DNA of 64,000 nt from Thalassovita taeanensis (lineage in GTDB: Bacteria > Pseudomonadota > Alphaproteobacteria > Rhodobacterales > Rhodobacteraceae): NCBI RefSeq assembly GCF_900110775.1, contig NZ_FOEP01000017.1, forward strand, positions 1 through 64,000. Reading direction: 5' to 3'. The position numbers were made by a program, and so were the translations under genes. Of this stretch, positions 1-8,660 are shown one piece after another. The notes under the pieces were generated by a model. It was not told the origin of the DNA. It did no database searches and saw only the letters and a list, made by a program, of their open reading frames with translations. Positions within the stretch are counted from its first letter, which is position 1, and each line of letters starts with the position of its first letter.

Positions 1-49
1 AGTATCACATACCCTGAATCAGTCTCAGAAATGCGACACAGGTAAGTCA

Positions 50-1207
50 TTGAAAACAAATGGATCGCAGTCTCAAAAACTCCGGCAGACCGACAGGATT
101 CACTGGAAAATGGCCTCAGAGGACGAGAAGTCGACATCATCAAACTCTGGTGCATTTAGTATCGCCCAGGACGACGAGAGAGATCAAGAAAAAAGCGATG
201 ATATCTCCCTACCCGCCCACGTCGCGGGCTCAGGCGGCCTCGATCGCCTGGTCGACACCGCCCGCGACTACGCGCGCGCCGCAGCCTCCGACAACACGCT
301 GAAAGCTTATGCGAAGGACTGGACGCATTTCACGCGCTGGTGCCGAATGAAGGGCGTCGAGCCGCTGCCACCGTCAGCAGAGATGATCGGGCTCTATCTC
401 GCGGACATGGCCTCCGGGACGGGCCCCTCGCCTGCCCTATCGGTCTCGACAATCGACCGCCGCCTTTCGGGTCTCGCCTGGAACTATGCGCAGCGCGGCT
501 TTGCCCTCGATCGCAAGAACCGGCACATCGCCACGGTGCTGGCCGGGATCAAGCGCAAGCACGCGCGCCCGCCGGTACAGAAGGAAGCGATCTTAGCCGA
601 AGATATTCTCGCGATGGTGGCCACCCTGCCCTTCGATCTGCGCGGGTTACGGGATCGCGCCATCCTCCTGCTGGGCTACGCCGGGGGCCTCCGCCGCTCG
701 GAGAGCGTCAGCCTTGACGTCCACAAGGACGACACGCCGGACTCTGGCGGTTGGATCGAGATCTTCGACAAGGGTGCCCTGCTCACCCTCAATGCCAAGA
801 CGGGCTGGCGCGAGGTGGAGATAGGCCGCGGCTCCAAGGAGCAGACCTGCCCCGTGCACGCGTTGGAACAATGGCTGCACTTTGCGAAGATCGACTTCGG
901 TCCGGTCTTCGTCGGCACCTCGCGCGATGGCAAACGGGCCTCCGAAACGCGGCTCAACGACAAGCATGTAGCCCGCCTGATCAAGCGTACGGTCCTGGAC
1001 GCGGGCATCCGATCAGAGCTGCCCGAGAAAGAGCGCCTAGCGCTGTTCTCTGGCCACAGTTTGCGCGCCGGTCTCGCGTCCTCGGCTGAGGTGGATGAGC
1101 GCTATGTTCAGAAGCAGCTCGGCCATGCTTCCGCCGAGATGACCCGCCGTTACCAACGCCGCCGTGATCGGTTCCGGGTGAACCTGACCAAGGCCGCCGG
1201 GTTATAA
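50..1207 (+). CDS. Tyrosine recombinase/integrase
   Basis: Site-specific recombinase of the phage-integrase (tyrosine) family; likely acts on DNA in plasmid multimer resolution or integration. The N-terminal part (about residues 65-170) looks like a SAM-like core-binding domain, and the C-terminal part carries the catalytic set: Arg in GGLRRSES, Lys in NAKTGW, the HxxR box in GHSLRAG, His in LGHAS and the nucleophile Tyr in TRRYQR near the end. The frame opens with TTG at 50; an in-frame ATG at 110 would drop 20 low-complexity residues and is equally possible. It stands alone, divergent from the decayed ParB gene to its right. The family call is secure; the target site is unknown. Confidence 0.9.
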   Translation: MKTNGSQSQKLRQTDRIHWKMASEDEKSTSSNSGAFSIAQDDERDQEKSDDISLPAHVAGSGGLDRLVDTARDYARAAASDNTLKAYAKDWTHFTRWCRMKGVEPLPPSAEMIGLYLADMASGTGPSPALSVSTIDRRLSGLAWNYAQRGFALDRKNRHIATVLAGIKRKHARPPVQKEAILAEDILAMVATLPFDLRGLRDRAILLLGYAGGLRRSESVSLDVHKDDTPDSGGWIEIFDKGALLTLNAKTGWREVEIGRGSKEQTCPVHALEQWLHFAKIDFGPVFVGTSRDGKRASETRLNDKHVARLIKRTVLDAGIRSELPEKERLALFSGHSLRAGLASSAEVDERYVQKQLGHASAEMTRRYQRRRDRFRVNLTKAAGL

Positions 1208-1359
1208 GCTCCCAAGATGCCTGCCCGCTAGGGTTCACCTTTCCAAGAAGCGCGTTGGCGCCAAAGCTAAGGCAATGCGCCAGCAGGGCCAGATGGCTGC
1301 TCTCGCCGAAGAGAGTTACGTAATCCCAGAGTGCGTCATCCGGAGAACGTCTCATAGCT

Positions 1360-2335
1360 TTATGCAACCCCAGCGTCCAGGGAGCCGTCAACTTCATGAC
1401 CGGCCGCTCCGTCATCTTGATCCTTCGGCAGGTCAGCTCCGATTGGCGTGACCACCCTACATGATGATAGTTCCAACATGGTAGCACCGTTCTGGACCGC
1501 GGTCTCTTCGCGGAGCTCATTCTCTGGGCGCAAATAGCGGCGATAGACAGCGAGTGCGCCGTAACGGTCAAATGTGTCGAACACCCCTGCCCGACCGACT
1601 TCCGACTGATCAAAGGTCAATGACCGGGTCTCGAACTTTTTCACCATGGCTCCCGGAGTGTCGATCTCGTCCGGCAATTCACCCTGACCCGCATTTTCTT
1701 CTTCCAGCGCCCGATAATCGACGCCCAGCATGGCATGAGTGGCACCTTCGTTATCCGTCATCGGCTCCGGCTCGCCGGGCAGGGACCTTAGGTCGTGACT
1801 GTAGCTGTAGGGCAGGTCAAGTGCTACCATGATCCACTTCCAACTCTCAACCGCACTGGTCTGAGTCTCGGCCTGGAGTTTTCGCGTCATCAGGCGATCG
1901 AGCAGCGCAGTGTCTTCGATCCAACCGCCGTCATCGCCCTGAAAGAGGTCAGTCAGCATGTGCCAGAGCTGGAACGGCTCCTTGTTCCAGGATGAATTGA
2001 TTACATCCCAGACCTGAACCTGACGCGCGTGACCCGAGTTTACAGTGAAAGCCATAGGCTGCTCCAGCATCACGCCGTCCTCGGCATAGACCGCGAGCAG
2101 GGCAGGGGTGACGCGGTGCATTTTTTCCGCAAGAGAACCATGCTCGGCGAGAATCGCGGACTCCGTATCCCGCACGCTTAAACTCTGCAAGAGGGACTAG
2201 CGCGATGTCTTCGGCCAGGTTCTCGACGGATAGGCCTGTCCTACTGCGACTGACGTTGGAGTGGTTCAGTATCAGCTTGTCGAAGGGGATATCCCGGGAC
2301 GGGGATCGAGTGATTTTCCGGACTGTTTTCATCAT
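1360..2335 (-). pseudogene. Decayed plasmid ParB-like gene (same family as 18047-20218)
   Basis: Relic of a large plasmid ParB/RepB-type protein. The frame starting at the ATGs near 2335 gives a ParB N-terminus (IPFDKLIL, then LSVENLAEDIA), then a frameshift near 2200 moves into the frame read from 2190 down. That frame has LQSLSVR, SAILAEHGSLAEKMHRV, TPALLAVYAEDG, AFTVNSGHARQVQVW, DLFQGDDGGWIED and ESWKWI, all recognisable ParB-family blocks, but the stretches that normally lie between them, including most of the helix-turn-helix, are missing. The order of blocks matches the intact ParB-like protein at 18047-20218. The last 50 or so codons do not look homologous. Clearly non-functional. Confidence 0.75.
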
Positions 2336-2383
2336 CAGCTTTACTCCAAGACGACCGCCGGAAGTCACTCTTTCGATCTCATG

Positions 2384-2411
2384 GTGCTTCTTGACCGCGG
2401 TCAAGAAGCAC
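2384..2411. promoter_or_regulatory. parS-like palindrome at the end of repC
   Basis: A perfect 28-base palindrome with half-site GTGCTTCTTGACCG, centred between 2397 and 2398. The core TTGACCGCGGTCAA recurs at 3717-3738 and, with one mismatch, at 3761-3776. The repC stop codon lies inside it. Position around repB/repC and palindromic form fit the centromere-like parS sites bound by RepB in repABC plasmids; binding is inferred. Confidence 0.75.
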
Positions 2412-3543
2412 GTGTGGGAGCAAGTTGTGTGCGTAGGATCCTTTCAAAATAGGCATCAGGGTGTTTGATCGTGTCTGCTCGTGCAATCAGATAGTCGAAA
2501 ACGAGAAGCAGTTTTCCTGCGCCAGCTTTTTGGATTCCACGCTTCAGTTCATCCTGGCTTATTCTAAGCAATCGAGCGAGGTCATATAGGATGCGGGTAA
2601 GAGCTTCTCCTGAGCGAGGCGGATCTGGGAAAAATCCCGTAACATGGGTGAAGTCTTCCCATGCCATTTGTGCTGGGTCTCGGTTCATCGTGGGTTTGGC
2701 TCGCGTAGTTTGTTCAGGGTATCGGACTGTTGTGACAGCAATCTTATTAATATCTTTTTTTATAGACTCTATGTGCCGGACATTTTGTCCGTTTGTGGCG
2801 GGCAGATCGATGGAATGTGGTCCATGATGCTGGTGTTCGAAAGCTTGTAAATTATCTTCGGTTTCATCTCTCGCTGCGGTATGGAGTTCACCGTAGCATG
2901 CGTCTGTATCGGCTCCGAGGGCTCTAAGTTCAGAGATAACGCTCAGGACTGCATCCATGGTTAATGTCGCTCGACGCAGGACATTTCTGATCATGTTGAG
3001 GGTAGAGACCTTTGCTTCATCGAATCGTGTCTGTTGGACTAGCGATGCACGTAGGGCCAACGCCTCAGCCTTCAGTGAGCGCAAGCGCTCGCGTTCTTCG
3101 GTGAGCTGCAAGGCTTGCGTCGTGAGCGAGCCGTACCTCTGGATCAAGGGCTTCAGATCGATACCGAAGGCATCTCTGATGACGCCTCCATACCGTAGCG
3201 GGAAGCGTTTGCCATTTGCTGAGTTCTTGCGTTCGATCAGTTCAGCAGCTGAGAGACGTCCCAGGCTGCGTCGAAGTGTTCTCTCATCGAGTCCATTTGC
3301 GCGCTCTGACAGAGAAGCGTTCGATGGGAACACGACAGTGAGTGCAAGTCGCTGGCTGTCCTGAATCTCACGTTCTTTGCGGGGTAGGAAGCTAATGAGC
3401 GCGGTCAGAACGGCGAGGTCATTGGTTGTTAGGCCGAGCTCCTTCCTCATTACGCGAACCGGGCCCAGAAGCTCATAGGGGTTAGGGCAGGGTAAAGATG
3501 TCCGTTCCGCCAGGGCGGTTGTTGCCTTAGTTGCATGTCTCAT
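2401..3543 (-). CDS. repC: RepC plasmid replication initiator
   Basis: Replication initiator of a repABC plasmid; family members bind an origin within their own gene and start theta replication. The protein has a winged-helix-like N-terminal region (NDLAVLTALISFLPRKE, SNASLSERANGLDERTLRRSLGRLSAAELIERKNSANGKRFP, about residues 45-130), a charged coiled segment (EERERLRSLKAEALALRASL), a linker and a typical RepC C-terminal block (MAWEDFTHVTGFFPDPP). I place the start at the ATG at 3543; the frame extends to a TTG at 3615 but that extension overlaps the predicted antisense hairpins. It follows repA-repB on the same strand, the usual order. Confidence 0.92.
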   Translation of the reverse strand: MRHATKATTALAERTSLPCPNPYELLGPVRVMRKELGLTTNDLAVLTALISFLPRKEREIQDSQRLALTVVFPSNASLSERANGLDERTLRRSLGRLSAAELIERKNSANGKRFPLRYGGVIRDAFGIDLKPLIQRYGSLTTQALQLTEERERLRSLKAEALALRASLVQQTRFDEAKVSTLNMIRNVLRRATLTMDAVLSVISELRALGADTDACYGELHTAARDETEDNLQAFEHQHHGPHSIDLPATNGQNVRHIESIKKDINKIAVTTVRYPEQTTRAKPTMNRDPAQMAWEDFTHVTGFFPDPPRSGEALTRILYDLARLLRISQDELKRGIQKAGAGKLLLVFDYLIARADTIKHPDAYFERILRTQLAPTRAS

Positions 3544-3611
3544 GGTGTTTCGGAAGAAAAAGCTTCCCCGTTCACCGCGAGCGGTGTTGAAATCGATTCG
3601 TTTTGGGGGTA

Positions 3612-3690
3612 TCAATCAGGTGTCGAGACTGATTGAGGCCCTTCGGAAGCATCGCTTTCGGGGGGTCTTTCCTTTTCTAGCCGGTCCTCC
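3612..3690 (+). ncRNA. Candidate repABC antisense RNA/attenuator hairpins
   Basis: The repB-repC gap is where repABC plasmids encode a small countertranscript that limits RepC. Here two hairpins occur in series: TCAATCAG (3612-3619) pairs with CTGATTGA (3629-3636), and CGGAAGC (3644-3650) pairs, with one G-U, with GCTTTCG (3654-3660). Read on the plus strand the second is followed by a pyrimidine/T-rich run (3666-3690), as in a weak terminator. I could not identify a convincing promoter, so the exact RNA ends are unknown; the same hairpins could act in the repC leader on the other strand. Confidence 0.4.
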
Positions 3691-3716
3691 TTTCGTTTTC
3701 TGCTCGTTGCTGTTGA

Positions 3717-3738
3717 TGTCTTGACCGCGGTCAAGACA
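3717..3738. promoter_or_regulatory. parS-like palindrome between repB and repC
   Basis: Perfect 22-base palindrome with half-site TGTCTTGACCG, sharing the TTGACCGCGGTCAA core with the site at 2384-2411. It lies just past the repB stop (3747), a known position for parS in repABC replicons. Confidence 0.75.
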
Positions 3739-3746
3739 CGGGGTCG

Positions 3747-4670
3747 TCACTCTGGCCCATCTTGATCGCGGTCAAGAAGCTCGGTGACCAACTTCCGGAC
3801 TGCCTCCTCAACTCGCGGGGCAAGATCAGCGTCTACGTCGATGGTGATGCGGTTGCCCTTTCGGCCGATCTTCACCCGCTCACTGGGATGTGTCTTCTGC
3901 GTCGACGGCTTGGTGGCTGTCAGCAAGGTAACCGCGGCTTCGAGACGGTCGGGGCCTGATAAGTTGCGAGGAATTTCGCTGGCAACTTCTCGGGCTCTCG
4001 CGACGTCTTTCTCGCACAGCCTGAAGAGCTTCTCCCAGACCCGCCGACCAACGCCGTGTGCAGGTCCGATAGCCTGGATCAGTTCTATCGGGATACCCGT
4101 CGCGATACGGTTCATCCGCGAGACGAGCGATTCATCGATCTGAAGTGCCCGGTAAGCGATTGTTTGAGCGTTCTTGCGCGTCTCGTCGGTTTTCCCAAGT
4201 TCTCGAATGATCCCGGCGACAAACAGGGCCCTTTCGATGAACGATGGGTCTTGGCGCGCATTATTCTCCACGCCTTGGGCAATGAGAGCTTCCTCGTCGG
4301 TCATCTCCATGACCGTGGCGCGGACCTTCTGACCAAGTTGGCGACAAGCGAGAAGCCGACGGCGTCCATAGACGATCTCAAGCGCACCGTCCTGGGTTCG
4401 GCGAACTAGCACTGGAACCTTTTGACCGTGCTCGCGGATCGACGAGACAAGTTCATCCAGACCATCGCTTGGATCGATGCGGTCCATGACCGCGGACATG
4501 CGTATGGTGGTCGGGTCGATCAGCCGCGTGGCGTGTTTATCCTCTTCTAGCACGGATGCTTGAGCGCGAGCTACAGTCGGGCTCGTGCGCTTCACATCCA
4601 GATCCTCGTCCGAAAGCGGAGTTTTGCCCATCGCGTTCTTGAGTGAGTCCCCGAAGACCTTACGCGCCAT
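3747..4670 (-). CDS. repB: RepB (ParB-family) plasmid partition protein
   Basis: Centromere-binding partition protein of the repABC cassette, 307 residues, the usual size. The ParB nuclease-like fold shows in SDGLDELVSSIREHGQKVPVLV and EIVYGRRRLLACRQLG (about residues 70-115), followed by TDEEALIAQGVENNARQDPSFIERA and a helix-turn-helix region (TIAYRALQIDESLVSRMNRIATGIP). It overlaps the end of repA by 11 bases, so the two are probably translated together. It should bind the palindromes at 2384, 3717 and 3761 and work with RepA. Confidence 0.93.
   Translation of the reverse strand: MARKVFGDSLKNAMGKTPLSDEDLDVKRTSPTVARAQASVLEEDKHATRLIDPTTIRMSAVMDRIDPSDGLDELVSSIREHGQKVPVLVRRTQDGALEIVYGRRRLLACRQLGQKVRATVMEMTDEEALIAQGVENNARQDPSFIERALFVAGIIRELGKTDETRKNAQTIAYRALQIDESLVSRMNRIATGIPIELIQAIGPAHGVGRRVWEKLFRLCEKDVARAREVASEIPRNLSGPDRLEAAVTLLTATKPSTQKTHPSERVKIGRKGNRITIDVDADLAPRVEEAVRKLVTELLDRDQDGPE
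3761..3776. promoter_or_regulatory. Imperfect third parS-like site
   Basis: CTTGATCGCGGTCAAG differs from the perfect core of the other two sites by a single base in one arm. It lies inside the last codons of repB, 23 bases from the palindrome at 3717-3738, so the pair could form a double site. Confidence 0.5.
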
Positions 4671-5841
4671 GGCTACGCCCCCATGCCTTCAGGATTTCGC
4701 GTTCGACTTCGTCGGTCACGCGCGAAACAGACTCGATCGCGCGCTCGTAAGTTCTGCGGTTCACGTCGCGAGGTTCGACCTCGAAGATGCTCTGCTGGGT
4801 GTTCGCAGCGTCACCTACGGCTGTTGATTTCAGGAACTCGGCAGATAGCACGGCATCCCCGAGGACTGTCCGAAGCAGAGACGAAATCTGCACCTGCGGA
4901 CCATCCGTATTCTCGTAGCGGGTGATCAGAACGCGCACGAAGTTCAGTCCATGTTCTGGGGCGTGTGCCTCGACGACGCCCATTAGGTTGCTCGCCATGC
5001 CCAGAAAACTCGACAGCGACATGACATCGAGCATCGACGCGTTGAGCGGGATCAGGACCCCGGTCGATGCAAAGAGGGCAGAGATCACCGAGAAGTTCAG
5101 CTGCGGTGGGGTGTCAAATATCACCACATCATATCGATTGAGGACGGGCTCAAGCGCTTCCCGGATGCGGCTATGGAACGTGGTGGCGCCGTGTCTGAAG
5201 CTCAAGGCGACCTCGAACTCGTACTCCATGATGTCCATAGATGCCGGGATCAGATCCACGGTCGGGAAGTTCGTTTTGCGAATGATCTCTGCTGCGGGCA
5301 ATGGATCGTCGGATCGGATAAGATCGTATGAAGTCGGCATATCCGGATCGAGCTCGGGAGTAACCCCGAACAGGTTTGTCAGACTTGCCTGGCTGTCGAG
5401 GTCGATCAGCAAGACCCGGTAGCCGCGCAGACCCAGTAGTTGACCTACATGGGCAACAGATGACGTCTTGGCGGAGCCACCCTTCAGGTTGAAGATCGTC
5501 AAGATCTGACAAGCCTCTCCAGGTCTTCTGTGCGGGTGTTCTTCTGGCTTGATCCTTCCGGTCTCCAGAAGTACGCGTTGTGCCTCGACCATCTCCTCTG
5601 CAGAAAAGCTACGGCGGTTGCCGCCCTCCAGGACACCTTCGGGAAAGCCTTCGAGGTTTGACACATGATGGCGAAAGGTATTCTGATTGATGCGAAGCAG
5701 TTCAGCCGCTTCCCGCATGGCGAAGCGGCGAAGCCCTTTCTGAGCGTCCGGTGGGAAGGTTTCCTGCGCATGTTCACGCAACCGACTACCAAGCCGCTTG
5801 GACATGACTTCAAATCTCTGGGAGGCCCGTATCCCGTTCAT
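4660..5841 (-). CDS. repA: RepA (ParA-family) partition ATPase
   Basis: Deviant Walker-type ATPase that segregates the plasmid with RepB and, in known repABC systems, represses the operon. An N-terminal DNA-binding region (MREAAELLRINQNTFRHHVSNLEGFPEG, residues about 40-70) precedes the ATPase domain, with the P-loop NLKGGSAKTS near residue 118, LLIDLDSQASLTNLFG and VIFDTPPQLNF. I choose the ATG at 5841 because GAGGG lies just upstream; another ATG at 5805 (MSKRLGSR) is possible. The 250 bases upstream to the recombinase fragment should hold the promoter, but no clear box stands out. Confidence 0.93.
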   Translation of the reverse strand: MNGIRASQRFEVMSKRLGSRLREHAQETFPPDAQKGLRRFAMREAAELLRINQNTFRHHVSNLEGFPEGVLEGGNRRSFSAEEMVEAQRVLLETGRIKPEEHPHRRPGEACQILTIFNLKGGSAKTSSVAHVGQLLGLRGYRVLLIDLDSQASLTNLFGVTPELDPDMPTSYDLIRSDDPLPAAEIIRKTNFPTVDLIPASMDIMEYEFEVALSFRHGATTFHSRIREALEPVLNRYDVVIFDTPPQLNFSVISALFASTGVLIPLNASMLDVMSLSSFLGMASNLMGVVEAHAPEHGLNFVRVLITRYENTDGPQVQISSLLRTVLGDAVLSAEFLKSTAVGDAANTQQSIFEVEPRDVNRRTYERAIESVSRVTDEVEREILKAWGRSHGA

Positions 5842-6098
5842 TACTGCCCTCAAGTCTTTATTGTTTTGCAGAGCTTAACAGATATGGTGGATAAATCCAG
5901 ACCAAACCGTTGAGCGGTCCAGTGGTGTTGAAGGCACCTATTTCTGGCGACGGTAAACTGTTAAAAATCAGCGTCTTGGGCGACCGTGCTCTCACTCTAC
6001 TTCAACAGTTCGTTGTCCGCTATGAAATGACCACAAGATGTATTGTGAGTGCGTACAGAAATCAGCCGACAGAATCGGATGGGCGATTCTCGGGGAGC

Positions 6099-6326
6099 TT
6101 AGTCGAGCAACCCCAGCTTCTCGGCCCGCTCCAACAGCATCTTGACCGATGACGGCTGCCAGCTTGTGCGTCCACGGGGCGTGCGTTCGCGCATCACCTC
6201 CAGCCGATCACAGATAGCCCGAAGCGTGATGTCGGGATCTGAGCCCTTGATGCCTGCGACAATGGCTGGCAGTCGGCCGTCCGGTACGTTCAAGAACGGT
6301 CTCTGCCAAGAAGCCGTCGCGGACAT
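6099..6326 (-). pseudogene. C-terminal fragment of a recombinase/resolvase
   Basis: The 75-residue frame (DGRLPAIVAGIKGSDPDITL, RTPRGRTSWQPSSVKMLLERAEKLGLL) resembles the extreme C-terminus of serine recombinases found on plasmids, where a helix-turn-helix-like tail ends in this way. No catalytic N-terminal domain precedes it; the next gene starts 78 bases upstream on the same strand. Probably a remnant of a deleted resolvase. The assignment rests on the RTPRG...W..SSV..LL.RA..LGL pattern only. Confidence 0.5.
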
Positions 6327-6403
6327 AGACGTTTACGGTGCGCAACAAGGGCGCTTATCTTCCGACGGGTGTAGTCCATTTCACGGTTTGAACGAACCGG
6401 GGC

Positions 6404-7315
6404 CTAAGCCCCGATCCTCTTGATGCGGATCCCGAGCTTGCGGGCCTTGTCGACGATGTTCTCGGTGATGCCCGAACCCGGCGTGGCGATCAGGCCCTGC
6501 GGCATGGTCTCAAGCATCTTGTCATTGCGCTTGAAGGGGGCAGCCTTGCCGTGGCTCTTCCAGTCGGGTTTGAAGACCACCTGGGTGACGCCACGAGTAT
6601 CTGCCCAGCGGGCCGCGATCATCTCGGCACCCTTGGGTGTGCCGCCGTGCAAGAGCACCATGTCGGGGTATTTGGCGTGCGTGGCGTCGAGGACGGACCA
6701 GATCAGATCATAGGCGTGATAGTCCCCGCCCGAGAAGGCGATCCGCGTGCCTTCGGGGCAGTGCACCTCGGTCTCCTTGCGGCGCTTGGCCGAGAGATAG
6801 GCCCGGCTATCCACCACGGCAGAGGTCAGGCCGCGATGTGAGACTTTGGATCCGGTGCGGGGCAGCCACGGCGAGCCAGTGGCGGCCGAGAAGTGGTCCA
6901 CGGCCAGATCGCGCATCTGCTCGAAAGCGTCGCGATGGTCCCAGAGCTTAAGCCCGATCATCTGGAGGCGCTCGAGTTCGACCGAGGCGACTTCTGAGCC
7001 ATCCTGTACGCCCAAACTTTCCCGGACCTCGTATTCGTTGTCGTCGAGAAGCTTCTGGATATGGGTGAGCCGGCGATGGAAGATCAAGGTCAGGGACCAG
7101 AGCATCTCTTCGAGATTGTCTTCCAACTGGCTGCCGATGAGGAGACCGGTGGTGGTGTCGAAAAGCGTCGCCATGGCAAGCTCGACCTCATCTGGCTGGG
7201 GCAGGGGGCGATGATCGGTCTCGCCGGGCCCCGGTGTTGCGCCGTGAAGTGCGAGGTGGTCGAGAATGGCGGAGGTCACGCCGGTTTCCTCTTGTATGTC
7301 TGTCTGATGGGGCAT
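6404..7315 (-). CDS. DUF2493/SLOG-fold plasmid protein
   Basis: 303-residue protein with a C-terminal DUF2493 domain, a member of the SLOG superfamily of nucleotide-binding Rossmann-like folds. Key features are TRIAFSGGDYHAYDLIWSVLD (about residues 190-215) and LLHGGTPKGAEMIAARWAD followed by KPDWKSHGKAAPFKRNDKM, the glycine-rich binding loop and the conserved W..HGKAAPF.RN block. The N-terminal half is helical and acidic. Start ATG at 7315 has AGAGGAA upstream. It is transcribed with the Toprim and helicase genes to its right. SLOG proteins may sense nucleotide-derived ligands; the actual role of this plasmid-borne type is not known. Confidence 0.8.
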   Translation of the reverse strand: MPHQTDIQEETGVTSAILDHLALHGATPGPGETDHRPLPQPDEVELAMATLFDTTTGLLIGSQLEDNLEEMLWSLTLIFHRRLTHIQKLLDDNEYEVRESLGVQDGSEVASVELERLQMIGLKLWDHRDAFEQMRDLAVDHFSAATGSPWLPRTGSKVSHRGLTSAVVDSRAYLSAKRRKETEVHCPEGTRIAFSGGDYHAYDLIWSVLDATHAKYPDMVLLHGGTPKGAEMIAARWADTRGVTQVVFKPDWKSHGKAAPFKRNDKMLETMPQGLIATPGSGITENIVDKARKLGIRIKRIGA

Positions 7316-7613
7316 TTTCTGGTTCCTCTGTTTGATCTGACCCGATTTGGATGGGGCGATACCAGGACCGGCGGCGACCGGGCCGCATCCGTCAGGATCG
7401 GAGCGCAGCGGAGAATGCGCCGCGGGCCGGAAAATTGTTCCCGCGAGGAATGGCCTGAAGGGACAGGGGAATTTTCTGGTGCGGGGCGCATTGCTGCCCG
7501 GGCGAGGAGCACTCTGCTCCGACCCGCCGGTCCATCGCTCCCCTTTTCCAAATGGGATCAGATCGAACCCGCGGAACCTTTGCCCTGTCGGACATCCCCG
7601 GGGAGGTTGGTGG
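7316..7613. other. Gap between DUF2493 and Toprim genes
   Basis: About 300 bases without a supportable gene. It is GC-rich with several short G/C runs and probably serves as leader of the DUF2493 gene. I see no convincing terminator, RNA or repeat. Confidence 0.4.
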
Positions 7614-8660
7614 TCACCCGTCCTCGATCTCCAGACCTTGTGCTCTCATGGCCCCGAACAAGGACCGGCGCAGCGTATCTCTGCCAAGAGCCCGCAGATC
7701 GTCGTTGAAATCGCCCATGTTTGGCAAGAGATCACCACAGGAAATTCCAAGCGGTTCCAGTTTGTTAAGCAATCTCATTGATGCTTTGCGTCCAGCTTCG
7801 TCATTGTCCCGCGCGATCCAGATCCGCTTGATCCCCGGCGGCGGGATGAAGAGGCCGAGATGGGTGGCGGTGAGACAGGAGGCGAGATCGAACTCGGGGA
7901 GAGCCGTGCCGATCGAGAGGGTATTCTCGAGCCCTTCGCCGACGATGAGATCGGAGCCAGAGGTCCCGGACCAGAAACGGATGGCATGGCCATAGAGCTG
8001 CCCGAGGATCCGTTTGGGACTCTCGATCTCGGCCAGACCGCCGGTGGACGGGTCGAGAAAAACCCTTGCGCATCCGGTGATCTGGCCCCGATTGTCGGTG
8101 ATCTTCGCGAGCAGGGCAGGGGCCCTTTGCGGCAGATTGGGATCGTCCTCGCCCTGCCGCAGAAAGACCCTCGGGTGATAGCGCAGCGCCGGACCAAATC
8201 GTGTGATCCCGCGCCCTTGCAAATAGGTGGAAGCCAATGTGCCGAGGACCGGCTTGCCAGCGGCAAAGAGTTTGCGCGCCCGCGCAATGCGTTTGCTGGA
8301 GGCTGCATCCGAGCGCTCAGCCCTTTGGGTTCCACCAGGTAAGGCAGGGCAGGGGACTTCGCCGAGGAAGGACTGGGCTTCCCTCAGCGTCTCCTTGAGC
8401 GTGGCAGACCCAAGCCGTTCCTGCAGCAGGTCAATCAGGTCGCCATATTGCCCCGTCGCATAGTCGGTCCAGGACCCGGCCTTGCGCCCACCCTGAGCTT
8501 GCAGCCGGATGGCAAGGCTCTGACCCTTTGCGCCCGAGGTATCCCCGACCTGCCAATAGTTGCCCTGTTTGCGTCCTTCGGGGAAATACTGGCGGCAGAA
8601 ACTCTCGGCACGGTCTGCAAGATCGGCCGAGAGGTCTGCGATACTGCGCCGCGCGCTCAT
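7614..8660 (-). CDS. Toprim domain protein (plasmid primase-like)
   Basis: 348 residues. The N-terminus (QYFPEGRKQGNYWQVGDTSGAKGQSLAIRL, then GSWTDYATGQYGDLIDLL) has the layout of the DNA-recognition part of plasmid primase/helicase proteins, without obvious zinc cysteines. The C-terminal half is a Toprim domain: LIVGEGLENTLSIG supplies the conserved Glu and IWIARDNDEAGRKA the DxD pair (about residues 225-300). It could prime or process DNA during plasmid replication or transfer. The gene overlaps the end of the upstream helicase gene by 4 bases (ATGA), so the two are probably translationally coupled. Confidence 0.82.
   Translation of the reverse strand: MSARRSIADLSADLADRAESFCRQYFPEGRKQGNYWQVGDTSGAKGQSLAIRLQAQGGRKAGSWTDYATGQYGDLIDLLQERLGSATLKETLREAQSFLGEVPCPALPGGTQRAERSDAASSKRIARARKLFAAGKPVLGTLASTYLQGRGITRFGPALRYHPRVFLRQGEDDPNLPQRAPALLAKITDNRGQITGCARVFLDPSTGGLAEIESPKRILGQLYGHAIRFWSGTSGSDLIVGEGLENTLSIGTALPEFDLASCLTATHLGLFIPPPGIKRIWIARDNDEAGRKASMRLLNKLEPLGISCGDLLPNMGDFNDDLRALGRDTLRRSLFGAMRAQGLEIEDG

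Noticed and set aside
4484-4501. CATGACCGCGGACATG as a fourth parS site
   Set aside because: Shares the GACCGCGG centre but not the TTGA/TCAA arms; it is probably ordinary repB coding sequence.
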